Positions 1 through 7,880 of a stretch of 64,000 nucleotides of DNA are shown piece after piece. Below the pieces are notes generated by a model, which was not told where the DNA came from, did no database searches, and was given only the letters and a program-made list of their open reading frames with translations. How positions within the stretch are numbered: position 1 is the first letter of the stretch; the number at the start of each line of letters is the position of its first letter. Both the position numbers and the translations under genes were made by a program. Source of the stretch: Nonomuraea aurantiaca (GTDB taxonomy: Bacteria; Actinomycetota; Actinomycetes; Streptosporangiales; Streptosporangiaceae); assembly GCF_020215705.1 (NCBI RefSeq), contig NZ_JAIWNB010000038.1:19836-83835 (forward strand), given 5' to 3'.

Positions 1-741
1 TGCTGGTTGCCACAGGAGCAGATGGCGTGTGTGCAGCACTTCCGCTGGTTGGAAGCGGGGAAGGCGCGGGAGCAACCTAGTCTTGTGGGACAGTCGAGCA
101 TCGTACGGGCGAATGCGCAGCATCGGCGCCTGGTGCGCCGTCTAGGCCGTCATGATATGGAGTTGGGGTATGAGATCGCCACACGCATCGTTGTTGAATG
201 GCATCGTAAGCGGTGGTTCGATGAGGATTTTCAGCGACTCATGACGGTGTTTCGCTCAGACTGGAGGAGTATTTGGTTGAATGATCCGTACGCCCGGGCC
301 TCGCGCTATCCGCAAGTCATCGCCTTAACACGCCTGATCGCCACGCCACACTGGCGATCCTTGGCCATACACGATGAGGGTCGGGGCCGCTTCTTCGACG
401 AATTAGTCCGCACGGTGGCGCCTTCGTATCTTTACCAGCCGCAGCAATGGAGTTCGGTAGATCCTCTGCTGAGGTGGATTGGAGACGAAATCGAGTTCGC
501 TGTCGATCCTCAGGAGATTCGTAGGCGCCGCACGCATCACTTGGCCCGGCCTGCACCGCTCACCTCACTTCCCGCACATCCAGAGGTGATCGCGCGCCAA
601 ATGCTAGGCCAACTCCCCCCATCGCTTCTGTTGTTGCCGGCCGGATACACTCCCACGCCCTGTCCTGCCTGTTCACGTGCGCGTTCCTGGAACCCTACTC
701 CGCCGAGTGTGCCTAGTCAGTTTAAATCAAGGCCTTTCTAA
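1..741 (+). CDS. TniQ-like transposition-associated protein (C-terminal part, cut by the window edge)
   Basis: The reading frame is open from base 1, so the gene begins outside the window; at least 246 codons are present. The segment with repeated Arg/His-rich helices and an HWR motif resembles the C-terminal region of actinobacterial TniQ-family proteins, which act with Tn7-like or Tn5053-like transposases. That is recognition from memory and is weak. The last 40 residues are proline-rich and low in similarity to anything I know. A truncated tyrosine recombinase follows immediately on the other strand, which fits a mobile-element edge. An ordinary hypothetical protein is possible. Confidence 0.35.
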   Translation, partial: CWLPQEQMACVQHFRWLEAGKAREQPSLVGQSSIVRANAQHRRLVRRLGRHDMELGYEIATRIVVEWHRKRWFDEDFQRLMTVFRSDWRSIWLNDPYARASRYPQVIALTRLIATPHWRSLAIHDEGRGRFFDELVRTVAPSYLYQPQQWSSVDPLLRWIGDEIEFAVDPQEIRRRRTHHLARPAPLTSLPAHPEVIARQMLGQLPPSLLLLPAGYTPTPCPACSRARSWNPTPPSVPSQFKSRPF

Positions 742-750
742 ATTAGCTGG

Positions 751-1197
751 TCAGAGGCCCACATTCCGCATGGCGTTGTCCCGCCAGCGGTCCACGGCCC
801 TGATGTAGCGCAAAACCACGGGTGAGGCGGGGGCCCAGCGGCCGTGCTTGGCGATGACGGCGACGGGGACACCGGCGGCGTAAGCGACGGTGGCGCCGCC
901 GGCACGCAGACTGTGCGCCGTGATCGTTTCGGCGCTGGGGACACCGGCGCGGACGGCGAGGTCGCGGACGATGGTGTTGACGGCGTCGGCGCCGAGCGAG
1001 GGACCGATCCTCCCGTGCCGGTTGATCCGGCGCAGCAGTCGCCCTGAGGTGTGTCCGGCCTGGTCAAGCTGAGTGAGCCAGTCGCGCCAGGCGGCGACCG
1101 GGTCGGTCAGCGGGTGGCTGCCGCGTGGGATGGCGATGGTCTCGCCGCGGGAGTCCTTGTCGGTCTCCCGGGCGTAGGCGCGGCGGGTAGCCCGCAC
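751..1197 (-). pseudogene. Tyrosine recombinase (phage integrase), C-terminal catalytic half only
   Basis: The 148-residue frame holds the end of a tyrosine recombinase catalytic domain: the HSLRAGG box (His and second Arg), HGRW (His/Trp position) and a final Tyr in YIRAVD. The N-terminal SAM-like DNA-binding domain and the first catalytic Arg are absent. An in-frame stop lies just upstream of the only start (GTG), and matching sequence upstream is in other frames. Full-length relatives are about 300-400 residues, so this is a remnant. It marks an old integration event at the left side of the region. Confidence 0.75.
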
Positions 1198-1380
1198 TCG
1201 ACCCGGCCCGCTTCCACGCTTTCTTCACCGAGAGCGGCCCACCAGAGTCGAAGGTCCTCAGCCCGGGTGTCAGCTCGGTCCTCTCACTCATGGCCGACCT
1301 TGATCGCACGGACGGTCATGATCCATCTCCGGCACCCGAACATTCCAGAGCGTCACAGGGGTCGAGCTCGCGGACGTTAA
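1198..1380. other. Gap with decayed integrase 5' sequence
   Basis: About 180 bases between the integrase remnant and the small Cys protein. Frames on the minus strand carry shifted integrase-like sequence but no intact gene. No promoter, terminator or repeat was recognised here. Confidence 0.3.
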
Positions 1381-1569
1381 TCACGCGGTGTGGAGGTCGA
1401 GTACGAACGCCGCCGCCAGCGTGGGGGCGCACGGCCACGCGGATCCGCAAGACGCGCACATGTGCCGCGCGTCCATCCGATGAACGTCCAGCGTGCCGGC
1501 GGCGCGATGGAAATACGTCTCGCTCAGCGGGTCAGCCTCGGTACGCGTCATCCCCAGGAGTACGGCCAT
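1381..1569 (-). CDS. Small conserved protein with H-x-C-x2-C-x3-WPC motif (copy 1)
   Basis: A 62-residue protein whose function I do not recognise. A second copy of exactly the same length lies at 25381-25569 and shares the pattern LG-RTE-DPL-ETYF-RAA-LDVHR, then a Cys-rich centre (H, C, C, WPC), then LAAAF-LDLHTA at the C-terminus. The Cys/His spacing suggests metal binding or redox-active cysteines; this is inference. The start chosen is the ATG that follows AGGTGAT in both copies. An identical palindrome TGACCTAAGTCA lies 93 bases upstream of this start and 94 bases upstream of the other, so the two genes probably share a regulator. Confidence 0.7.
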   Translation of the reverse strand: MAVLLGMTRTEADPLSETYFHRAAGTLDVHRMDARHMCASCGSAWPCAPTLAAAFVLDLHTA

Positions 1570-1661
1570 TTCGATCACCTGCATTCGCTCGTCATCGTGT
1601 GATGACCAGAGCTTCTCCCCTGCGGCCTTCGCGCGCCCGAGGCGAACGGCCCGCACGATTA

Positions 1662-1673
1662 TGACCTAAGTCA
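1662..1673. promoter_or_regulatory. TGAC-CTAA-GTCA palindrome upstream of small Cys protein copy 1
   Basis: A 12-bp inverted repeat TGAC-N4-GTCA, extended to TGACCTAAGTCACC, repeated without change at 25663-25674 in front of the paralogue. Half-site spacing equals that of CRP/FNR-family boxes (TGAT-N4-ATCA type), so a CRP/FNR-like regulator is a reasonable guess, not a demonstration. Confidence 0.6.
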
Positions 1674-1696
1674 CCGGACCAAGGGCCGCCCGATGC

Positions 1697-1710
1697 GGGA
1701 CTTCCGGCCC
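1697..1710. promoter_or_regulatory. DevR-type box, GGGACTTCCGGCCC
   Basis: Near-palindrome of the GGGAC-N4-GTCCC class, about 60 bases upstream of the CBS-BON start at 1770. It also lies about 130 bases upstream of the divergent small gene at 1569. Confidence 0.65.
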
Positions 1711-1769
1711 TACTTCCCCGGCGGTCCCGGAGCTGTGCTGGGGTCGACCACTTCCGGATGGAGCACACC

Positions 1770-2453
1770 ATGAGAACGACCGTTGAGAACGTGATGACCA
1801 CCGACGTGGCGGCCGTCAACCAGAACGCGTCCTTCCACACCGTCGCCGAGCTGCTCATCAACAGGACCGTCAGCGGCGTACCGGTCCTCGACGACGACAA
1901 CAAGGTCCTGGGCGTCATCTCCGAGGCTGACCTGCTGGCCAAGGAGGAGTTCAAGGAGCGCTACTACGGCGACGACTACCGGCCGCCGCCACGCGCCCGC
2001 CTGCGCCACGCCGCCGGCAGTGAGGGCAGCGGCTACCGCAAGTCGGTCGGCGAGACAGCCGGCCAGCTGATGACCTCACCCGCCCACACCACCGCCCCGG
2101 ACACCCCCGTCGTGGTGGCCGCCCGCCAGATGGACAAGTACGGCGTCAAACGCCTGCCCGTGGTGAACACCGAGGGCCACCTGGTCGGCATCGTCAGCCG
2201 CCACGACCTGATCAAGGTCTTCGTGCGTCTGGACATCGACATCGAGCGCCAAGTACGCGAGGCCCTGCGCGGCGAGCTCGACGTCAGAGTGGTCGACGGC
2301 GTGGTCACCCTGTTCGGAACCTGCGACGAGCGCAGCCAGACCCTCACCGCGGTCCGGGCCGCCGAGAGCATCGACGGCGTGGTGGCCGTGCGCGACGAGT
2401 TGAGCTGGAAGCACAACGACATCGCCGACCTGCCTGTCTGGGGCGGAGCCTGA
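1770..2453 (+). CDS. CBS-CBS-BON domain protein (copy A)
   Basis: The 227-residue protein has two CBS domains (about residues 5-60 and 90-145; the second ends GIVSRHDLIKVF) followed by a BON domain (about 155-210). CBS pairs bind adenosyl nucleotides and BON domains bind membranes or ligands; the exact ligand is unknown. It resembles the M. tuberculosis DosR-regulated CBS protein Hrp1 in its CBS part. The start at 1770 is preferred over an ATG at 1758 because GGATGGAG sits 7-9 bases before it. A DevR-type box lies upstream. It is one of five intact copies in the window and converges on a rhodanese remnant across a strong terminator. Confidence 0.88.
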   Translation: MRTTVENVMTTDVAAVNQNASFHTVAELLINRTVSGVPVLDDDNKVLGVISEADLLAKEEFKERYYGDDYRPPPRARLRHAAGSEGSGYRKSVGETAGQLMTSPAHTTAPDTPVVVAARQMDKYGVKRLPVVNTEGHLVGIVSRHDLIKVFVRLDIDIERQVREALRGELDVRVVDGVVTLFGTCDERSQTLTAVRAAESIDGVVAVRDELSWKHNDIADLPVWGGA

Positions 2454-2500
2454 CACGTCGCTCGTCCCGCGCATGGTAAATCGGCTGACGGCCCCCGATC

Positions 2501-2536
2501 ACGTGTCCCGGCCTGGCATTAGACGCCGGGACACGT
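2501..2536. terminator. Bidirectional hairpin terminator
   Basis: A perfect 12-bp inverted repeat (2501-2512 with 2525-2536) with a 12-base loop lies exactly between two convergent reading frames, ending at the stop codon of the minus-strand frame. No T-tract is present, as is common in high-GC actinomycetes. Confidence 0.8.
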
Positions 2537-3034
2537 TCATATAGCCGCGACCTGCCGCAGCGCGAGCGCGACGGTGACCGCCAGCGCCGCCGTGGCCGCC
2601 CCGGCGGGGATCCAGAGGCTGGCCACGACCGCGGCAAGCACGATGCTGTCCGCAAGCCGGACCTGCCGTTCCAGCGGCCAGCGAGCCCAGCCGCGGTTGA
2701 CGGGCGCTCCGGTGGCGATCCAGGCGTTCATGCCGCCGTCCAGGACCACGACGTCGGACAGCCCGGTGTCGCTGAGTGCCGTCCGGGCGCGCTCGGCGCG
2801 GTTGCCAGACTGGCAGATGAGCAACATGCGGCCGCCGGCATCGGTGACGATACGTCGCAGGTGGTCGTCGGCCTGGTCGAGGGGCAGGTTGATGGCGCCG
2901 TCGATGTGCGCGGACTCGAATTCGGCCGGGATGCGGACGTCCACGACGAGGACGTCGGGGTGGGTCGCGATCAGCGAGCGGGCGGAGGCCGCGTCGATGC
3001 GGAAGATCGACGAGGACGCCTTTGCCCTTGTGGG
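2537..3034 (-). pseudogene. Rhodanese-DUF2892 membrane protein, start lost
   Basis: The frame encodes a rhodanese domain with the catalytic loop CQSGNRA and the DVR-P-EF-HI-GAINLP core, followed by two hydrophobic segments of the DUF2892 type. Rhodaneses move sulfane sulfur. Homology runs upstream to about FRIDAASARS, but no ATG or GTG precedes it; only an internal GTG at 2944 exists. Upstream, in the same frame and separated by a single TGA, is a truncated universal stress protein. The arrangement looks like a deletion that removed the end of one gene and the start of the next. Confidence 0.72.
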
Positions 3035-3379
3035 TCAGCAGTTAGGTCTGGTCGCCCAGCCCCGGCTGCCGACCATCAGCCCACTGGCCTGCTTCGCCTG
3101 GTCGCGCAGAACCGTGGTGGGCGTGCCCTCGATGTCCTGCGTGGTGACCTCGACGGCGGGCTGGCGCTCGTGGACGAGCGCCTCAGCCTCGCGAAGGATC
3201 TTGCGTTCCGCGCGGAGTAGCCGGTCCGGCATTTCTTGATATCCACTGATCTGGTACGGAAAGCGGCCCGCCGCGTGCACGATGCGCAGCGGCTCCCCCA
3301 TCCACATGGCATCACTGGCCGCCCACTCCACGGCGGCCCGCGAGGTCACGGAGCCATCCACTCCTACAATGATCGTGAT
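3035..3379 (-). pseudogene. Universal stress protein, truncated
   Basis: The N-terminal Usp core (IIVGVDGS) through the GSRG motif is present, but the frame stops at WATRPNC, where a normal Usp continues about 35 residues to the C-terminal beta strand. A GGAGG ribosome site at 3384-3388 is followed by ATC, ACG, ATC, ATT with no normal start codon, so initiation also seems damaged. Two DevR-type boxes at 3433-3468 lie upstream, so the promoter was that of a DevR regulon gene. Confidence 0.75.
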
Positions 3380-3432
3380 ATGTCCTCCTTCGCCACCTCT
3401 CATCGGACCGTGCCCGCCCGTGCTGGGTGCAG

Positions 3433-3445
3433 GGGCCGGAGGTCC
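3433..3445. promoter_or_regulatory. DevR-type box (distal), GGGCCGGAGGTCC
   Basis: Degenerate member of the palindrome family, about 23 bases from a better copy at 3455-3468. Both lie between divergent genes. Confidence 0.45.
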
Positions 3446-3454
3446 GCCATGCCA

Positions 3455-3468
3455 GGGCCGAAGGACCC
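3455..3468. promoter_or_regulatory. DevR-type box, GGGCCGAAGGACCC
   Basis: Lies 23 bases before TAGCGT (3492-3497), which is placed like a -10 element 7 bases before the ATG at 3505. The same box, spacer and TAGCGT arrangement precedes devR, arguing for a shared promoter type and a leaderless transcript. Confidence 0.7.
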
Positions 3469-3504
3469 TGTCCCCTTCAGTCGCCCGTGCGTAGCGTCGG
3501 TGAC

Positions 3505-4167
3505 ATGACGAACAGTGACATAACGAACAAGGGCGACTTCGCACGTCGCATCAGCCATCACCGTGTCCAGCTGGGCCTCACCCTTGACCAGGTCGCCGCC
3601 CGCGCCGACATGTCGGCCGGTTACGTCCAGTACCTGGAGGGCCATCTGGGTACCCCGGATGCGAACACAATCGCCCGTTTGGCCCGCGCGCTTGAGACGA
3701 CGCCCCAGGACCTGCTGGGCGGGAACCGCGACCGTCCGCCCGGCCCCAGTGACGTCATGCACGCGCCGGCACCGGAGACGCTCGACCCCGAGGAGTGCCT
3801 GCGGCTGATCGCGCCGGGCGGCATCGGCCGGGTAGCGTTCAACGGCTCTCAGGGGCCGACCGTGTTGCCGGTGAACTACAGATACCACGACGGCGCCGTC
3901 GTGTTCCGTACTGCTCACGGCGGTCCTATGGACCAGGACCTGCGGACCGGGCTCACCGGAGTGGAGATCAAGATCGGCTTCGAGGTGGATCGGATCGACG
4001 AGGCACAGCGAGCCGGCTGGAGCGTGCTCGTCCAAGGCCCTGCCCACCATGTGCCCGAGGACGAGGCACCCGGCACCGACGTGGAGCCGTGGGCGGGCGG
4101 CGACCGCCACCTGTACATCCGGATCGTCCCCTGCCATGTCACGGGCCGCCGCATCCACGCTCTCTGA
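3505..4167 (+). CDS. XRE-family HTH plus PPOX-domain protein (copy 1)
   Basis: The 220-residue protein has an N-terminal helix-turn-helix (about residues 8-75; RRISHHRVQLGLTLDQVA, then AGYVQYLE) and a PPOX-like flavin/F420-binding split barrel (about 90-220). The barrel carries the GRVAFNG, LPVNY and FEVDRIDEA motifs. PPOX-like proteins bind FMN or F420 and many are reductases of unknown substrate. A near-identical architecture is fused to a GH65 enzyme at 58394-59050. The start at 3505 is chosen because TAGCGT sits as a -10 element just before it and there is no ribosome site, suggesting leaderless translation. The HTH could make this a redox-sensing regulator; that is inference. Confidence 0.85.
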   Translation: MTNSDITNKGDFARRISHHRVQLGLTLDQVAARADMSAGYVQYLEGHLGTPDANTIARLARALETTPQDLLGGNRDRPPGPSDVMHAPAPETLDPEECLRLIAPGGIGRVAFNGSQGPTVLPVNYRYHDGAVVFRTAHGGPMDQDLRTGLTGVEIKIGFEVDRIDEAQRAGWSVLVQGPAHHVPEDEAPGTDVEPWAGGDRHLYIRIVPCHVTGRRIHAL

Positions 4168-4280
4168 CCCTGGGAATTCCGCCCCGCCCTCAGCTCGTGC
4201 GAGGCGGGCGGTTCCCTTCGGCCCTGGATCAGGCGGCGGGGCGCGAACGAGAAAGAGAAGGACCAACGACGCGTACATCG

Positions 4281-4523
4281 ATGCCGATCGCCACCGGCTC
4301 GGGCACCTGCCTGCCCGTTGTCAACGGTCGGGGCCGGCTGACCGGCGTCGTCAGCCGCCACGATCTGGTCAAGGTGTTCGCCCGACTGGACGAGGACATC
4401 GTCACACTCGACGAACGCACCCGCACCCGCTCGGATGCCTCGCTCATCGCCCGTTCCCTAATCCGCGTCAACGGTGTCGTGGACGTACAGGACAAACTGC
4501 TCTGGGACGAGGACGACCTCTGA
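4281..4523 (+). pseudogene. CBS-BON protein remnant
   Basis: About 80 codons match the end of CBS domain 2 (LPVVNGRGRLTGVVSRHDLVKVF) joined directly to the end of a BON domain (RVNGVVDVQDKLLWDEDDL). The first CBS domain and most of BON are missing, and there is no good ribosome site. The upstream bases at about 4208-4222 contain a decayed box-like CCCTTCGGCCC. This is a decayed member of the CBS-CBS-BON family found intact elsewhere in the window. Confidence 0.75.
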
Positions 4524-4527
4524 CGGC

Positions 4528-4589
4528 CGAAACGTGCACGCCCGAAACGTGCACGAGCGGCGACCGGCCACGGCGTGTGACACGCCGTG
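4528..4589. repeat. Tandem 13-bp direct repeat and adjacent perfect palindrome
   Basis: CGAAACGTGCACG occurs at 4528-4540 and 4543-4555. Just downstream, 4569-4578 and 4580-4589 form a perfect 10-bp inverted repeat around one base. This sits between the CBS-BON remnant and the oxidoreductase fragment, so it may be a recombination junction or a terminator. Confidence 0.6.
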
Positions 4590-4762
4590 CCCGGGTCGAT
4601 CACGGTCGCCGCCGCGTGCACCAACTCCACGCCGTGCATCCCGAAGGTCGGCGCCAGCGGGAAAGTGATGTCGGCCGCGGGCCGCTTGCCGAACGGCAGC
4701 CAGATGAGCGACGGATTGAACAGGAAACGGTCGGCGGCCGACACGACCGTGACCTCAGCGCC
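4585..4762 (-). pseudogene. NAD(P)/FAD oxidoreductase (sulfide:quinone reductase-like) fragment
   Basis: A short minus-strand stretch reads FLFNPSLIWLPFGKR followed by ITFPLAP and ELVHAA, typical of the region after the first FAD strand in SQR/NDH-2-like oxidoreductases. The Rossmann start and all later parts are gone. It abuts an ISAzo13-type transposase fragment upstream, so an insertion and deletion probably destroyed the gene. Confidence 0.5.
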
Positions 4763-5000
4763 GGGCCATCTGGTAGGCGATGGCGCCCGCCCCCTTCCGC
4801 CAGCGGCGGATTGACTCCGCCGCGAACGTGGCGGTGTCGTGGTCGGTGCCGACGTTCACCCAGCCCGCATTGGCGGTCAGGTCGTAGATGCCGTACGGCA
4901 CCGCCTTGCCCAGGCTCTTGAACTCGCCGACGAGTTCCTTCTTCTCGGTGTCCCCGCTGATCACCGGATCGTCGCTGTCCTGGAAGTCTTTGACCCTACG
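4755..5000 (-). mobile_element. ISAzo13-family transposase fragment
   Basis: The translation contains VISGDTEKKELVGEFK, then GKAVPYGIYDLTANAGWVNV, then GTDHDTATFAAESIRRW, blocks I recognise from ISAzo13-family transposases. The DPVIS-DT block carries the first catalytic Asp. Sequence between the first two blocks is deleted and the C-terminal half is missing, so the element is dead. No terminal inverted repeats were identified. Confidence 0.6.
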
Positions 5001-5053
5001 CCGATGGTTCGTCTACTCCCATGGAGGAACACAGCACTAGTAAAAACGATCCC

Positions 5054-5941
5054 TTATGCCGAGCCACGCTCGGCCGACGGCACCACCAGGACAGGCCGGG
5101 AAGCGCGGTGCAGGGTCGCCATGGCCACGCTGCCGAGCAGAATTTCACGGATGGCGGTACGACCGCGGGAGCCCACTGCCACCAGCGCCGCGTGCCGTTC
5201 CCGCGCGAGGCCGGCGAGTGTGTCAGCCACGGCGCGCGAGGACGTACCGTGCTGACTGTCCACGGACAGTCGGACCACTTGGCGGTCGTTGTTGGACCCG
5301 GTGTAACTGTCCAGATCATCTGTCGTTCCGTCAGCGTTGACGGACACCAGGAGCAGATCCCGGGTCGGGAACAGTCGTTCGACTGCGGTCAAGGCGCCGT
5401 GCGCACCGGCCGATCCGTCCCAGCCGATGAGAACCGGTCCGGTGGCCAGCGCGGCGTGTTCGGCGGTGAGCAGTGGATGCGCAGCCACCAGCACGGGCTT
5501 CGGACTGTAGTGCACGACCATGTCGGAAACGCTGCCCAGCACGGCTTTGGCGCCACCCAGACCACGCGAGCCGACCAGTACGACGTCTGGGTCCAGCTCC
5601 AGCGCAAGCTGGGCGACTCTGAATCCCTCACCACCGTAACTGCGCTCGACCAGTGACTCAGCTCCCCATCCGGCCGCACGGCCAAGCGTGGTGCCCACCG
5701 CGGCGATCTGTTCAGCCTCCCACCGGCCCTCGCGTTCGATGGCTTCCACGAACTCGTTGACATGCGACGTACCGGTCCACAACCGGCGGCGGAGGTCCTC
5801 ACGGGCAAACGGTGGGGTCCACAGGTACACGATCCACGCGTGCGCACCAGGGAACAACAGCGCTCCAACACCGACGGCTGCATTCGCCGCCGGGGAGCCG
5901 TCGTACCCCATGAGTACACGCAGCGCTGAAACGTCTGGCAT
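5054..5941 (-). CDS. Universal stress protein, two Usp domains
   Basis: The 295-residue protein contains two tandem Usp domains (about 8-150 and 160-290). Each has a start strand (VLMGYDGS, VLIGWDGS) and the ATP-binding G-x2-G-x9-GS pattern (GSRGLGGAKAVLGSVS; GSRGRTAIREILLGSVA). Tandem Usp proteins bind ATP and control growth arrest in mycobacteria. The start at 5941 follows GGGGAG at a good distance, unlike the upstream ATGs. No clear DevR-type box was found directly upstream, unlike most Usp genes here. The region 5' of it carries an IS5-type fragment. Confidence 0.88.
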   Translation of the reverse strand: MPDVSALRVLMGYDGSPAANAAVGVGALLFPGAHAWIVYLWTPPFAREDLRRRLWTGTSHVNEFVEAIEREGRWEAEQIAAVGTTLGRAAGWGAESLVERSYGGEGFRVAQLALELDPDVVLVGSRGLGGAKAVLGSVSDMVVHYSPKPVLVAAHPLLTAEHAALATGPVLIGWDGSAGAHGALTAVERLFPTRDLLLVSVNADGTTDDLDSYTGSNNDRQVVRLSVDSQHGTSSRAVADTLAGLARERHAALVAVGSRGRTAIREILLGSVAMATLHRASRPVLVVPSAERGSA

Positions 5942-6084
5942 CCGGCTCCCCGATTCGAACATCACTCGTCGTTTCAGTTGACAACGAGCCTATAGCGCGC
6001 TGCTGCCCGCGTGGCTCGCGCACCAAACCGGGCAGAGCCTCCTGGCTCACGTCCTTGGACACCGGCTCGCTCATGAGGCGGGGC

Positions 6085-6240
6085 GGATCTCCCGTTGATG
6101 ACCGTTCGGTGATGGGCCCATCGACTCGGTGAGCGGCCCATTGATCGCCTTGCCGCGGGTTGGCCGGCAGCAGCAGCGCCAGCCGTTCCCACTCGGCATC
6201 AGTCTGATCATGGTTATGCAGGGCGATCTTCCATCTGCCG
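6085..6240 (-). mobile_element. IS5-family transposase N-terminal fragment
   Basis: The minus strand reads HNHDQTDAEWERLALLLP followed by NPRQG and a short tail, matching the N-terminal domain of IS5-type transposases. The DDE catalytic domain is absent. Only about 50 codons survive. Confidence 0.55.
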
Positions 6241-6314
6241 ACCTACACCAAACCACCACCAAAGATCCACGGGACACGCCACAGCTCGGCCGGCAAGGGT
6301 AGCCGCGCTGACTT

Positions 6315-6328
6315 GGGACTTTCGGCGT
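6315..6328. promoter_or_regulatory. DevR-type box (distal), GGGACTTTCGGCGT
   Basis: One good half-site (GGGAC, preceded by TT) and one weak half-site. It lies 34 bases upstream of the box at 6349, giving a two-box promoter. Confidence 0.6.
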
Positions 6329-6348
6329 TTCCAAAGGAGGCAGGGGCA

Positions 6349-6362
6349 GGGGCTTTCGTCCC
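6349..6362. promoter_or_regulatory. DevR-type box (proximal), GGGGCTTTCGTCCC
   Basis: Matches GGGAC-N4-GTCCC at all but one base, 58 bases upstream of the CBS-BON start at 6420. Confidence 0.75.
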
Positions 6363-6419
6363 TACGATGGCGCCGCGGATGGCGATCTCATGGAAGGGAG
6401 GATGGAAGGAGGGTCCACG

Positions 6420-7133
6420 ATGCGGATCACAGTGAGGGATGTCATGACCACCCAGGTCACCTCGGTCATGGCGGACACCTTGTTCAAGGACGTCGCCGAG
6501 GTTTTGGTGGCGAATGGCATAAGCGCCGTTCCCGTGGTGGACGGCGACGAGCAGGTCCTTGGTGTGGTGTCCGAAGGAGACCTGATGCGCAAGGAGGAGT
6601 TCCGGGAGCAGTACTGCGGCGAAAGCTACCAGCCGCCGCTGCGCGCCCGGTTGCGTCGGCGGATGACCGGTCAGGTCGAGGGCGGGAGAAGGAAGGCTGC
6701 AGGGGATACCGCAGCCGACCTGATGACCACGCCCGCAGTGACCGTGGCCCCATCCGCCTCGACCGCCAGGGCCGCCCGCATCATGGACGAGTGCGGCGTC
6801 AAACGGCTGATCGTGGTCGATGCCGAGGGAAGGCTGCAAGGCATCGTCAGCAGACGGGATCTGCTCAGGATGTACCTGCGCGACGATGACGAGATCAGGC
6901 GGCGCGTCGTCGAAGGCATCCCATCGCATGCCCGGTGGAATGAGCGCGACGGGATCATCGTCGAGGTCCACAACGGCATCGTCACGCTGTCCGGCCACAC
7001 GGGCAAGCGCAGCGAGGCGGCCGCCGCCGTCCGCGCGGCCGAAGGACTGGACGGGATCGTCGACGTCCAGAAAGCCCTCACCTGGCAGGAGGACGACATC
7101 CTGGAACTGCCTGTCATCTGGGATCGCCCGTGA
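6420..7133 (+). CDS. CBS-CBS-BON domain protein (copy B)
   Basis: The 237-residue protein has CBS 1 (about 5-60), a basic linker with QPPLRARLRRR, CBS 2 (about 95-150) and a BON domain (about 165-225). The start is the ATG after GAAGGAGG; the first bases around the start (AAGGAGGGTCCAC then ATGCGGA) are nearly identical to those of copy C at 37518, so the two copies duplicated with their leaders. Two DevR-type boxes precede it. Likely a cytoplasmic nucleotide sensor whose BON domain binds an unknown partner. It overlaps the convergent PPOX gene by 20 bases at the 3' end. Confidence 0.88.
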   Translation: MRITVRDVMTTQVTSVMADTLFKDVAEVLVANGISAVPVVDGDEQVLGVVSEGDLMRKEEFREQYCGESYQPPLRARLRRRMTGQVEGGRRKAAGDTAADLMTTPAVTVAPSASTARAARIMDECGVKRLIVVDAEGRLQGIVSRRDLLRMYLRDDDEIRRRVVEGIPSHARWNERDGIIVEVHNGIVTLSGHTGKRSEAAAAVRAAEGLDGIVDVQKALTWQEDDILELPVIWDRP

Positions 7134-7545
7134 ACCTCTCGTCCGAGACCAGCTCGAAGCCGGTGATGATCTCTGGACGGATGCGGATTACCTGATCCAT
7201 CTCACCGGCCACCCAGGAGTACAGGATGTCCTTGTAGCGGGCCGCCTCCCCGGGATCCTTCACCAGCCGGGCGACGCCCGTGACGACGACGCTCCAGCCC
7301 AGCTGCTCCTCGACATCCAGATCGTCCGCCTCGAACGCCACTACAACCTCCAAGGCGGCGAGTTCCGCGCTCAGGATGGTGCCGGGGCTGGAGCGGATGA
7401 CGATCTGCCCGTCGGCGACGATGTGGTTCACCGGCCGTATGGCCGGGAGCGCATGGCGAGTGAACACGACCCGTCCAAGCGGCACGCTGGCCAGCAGCCG
7501 GAGAGAGTCCGCCGTGGACAGTTCTTTGAGGTCACGGCGAGTCAT
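7114..7545 (-). CDS. PPOX-family flavin-binding protein
   Basis: The 143-residue single-domain split-barrel protein has the GRVVFTRHALPAIRPVN and VVAFEADDLD motifs typical of the PPOX proteins in DosR-like regulons. It probably binds FMN or F420; the substrate is unknown. The ATG at 7545 starts the conserved domain, and upstream in-frame sequence is low complexity and unlike the family. Overlapping box-like sequences lie at 7606-7626. The 3' end overlaps the convergent CBS-BON gene. Confidence 0.85.
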   Translation of the reverse strand: MTRRDLKELSTADSLRLLASVPLGRVVFTRHALPAIRPVNHIVADGQIVIRSSPGTILSAELAALEVVVAFEADDLDVEEQLGWSVVVTGVARLVKDPGEAARYKDILYSWVAGEMDQVIRIRPEIITGFELVSDERFTGDPR

Positions 7546-7612
7546 GCCACAGAACCGCCTGTCGTACTGAAAATCACTGTAACAGCCTGGAGTATCGACG
7601 GCACCGGGACTA

Positions 7613-7626
7613 GGGTCCAAGGTCCC
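7613..7626. promoter_or_regulatory. DevR-type box, GGGACCTTGGACCC on minus strand
   Basis: Lies 68 bases upstream of the PPOX start at 7545; a second overlapping GGGACTAGGGTCC occurs at 7606-7618. Confidence 0.55.
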
Positions 7627-7689
7627 TTTCTTGCCGCACCAGGACGCGGCGTCACGCCACAGCGGGATGGCCGGCACACTGCCTGCCCT

Positions 7690-7880
7690 TCCTGACGGCG
7701 AGAACCGCAGCCCCGGCGAGCGTCCAGCGGCCACACCGACACCTGACCCTCGTCACGGCCCCGGTGCCCCTCCAGGATCTCCACCGTCGTCGTCTTGCCC
7801 GCGCCATTGGGCCCGAGCACCGCGAACACCTCTCCCCGTTCGACGGTGAACCGTCCCGCTGGCGTTGCCCATATCGCTCA
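7690..7880 (-). pseudogene. ABC transporter ATPase N-terminal fragment
   Basis: The minus strand reads FTVERGEVFAVLGPNGAGKT, a Walker A region of a drug-exporter-type ABC ATPase, then EILEGHRGRDEGQVSVWPLD. No signature or Walker B follows and no upstream start is present. It lies between the PPOX gene and the Usp gene. Confidence 0.65.
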
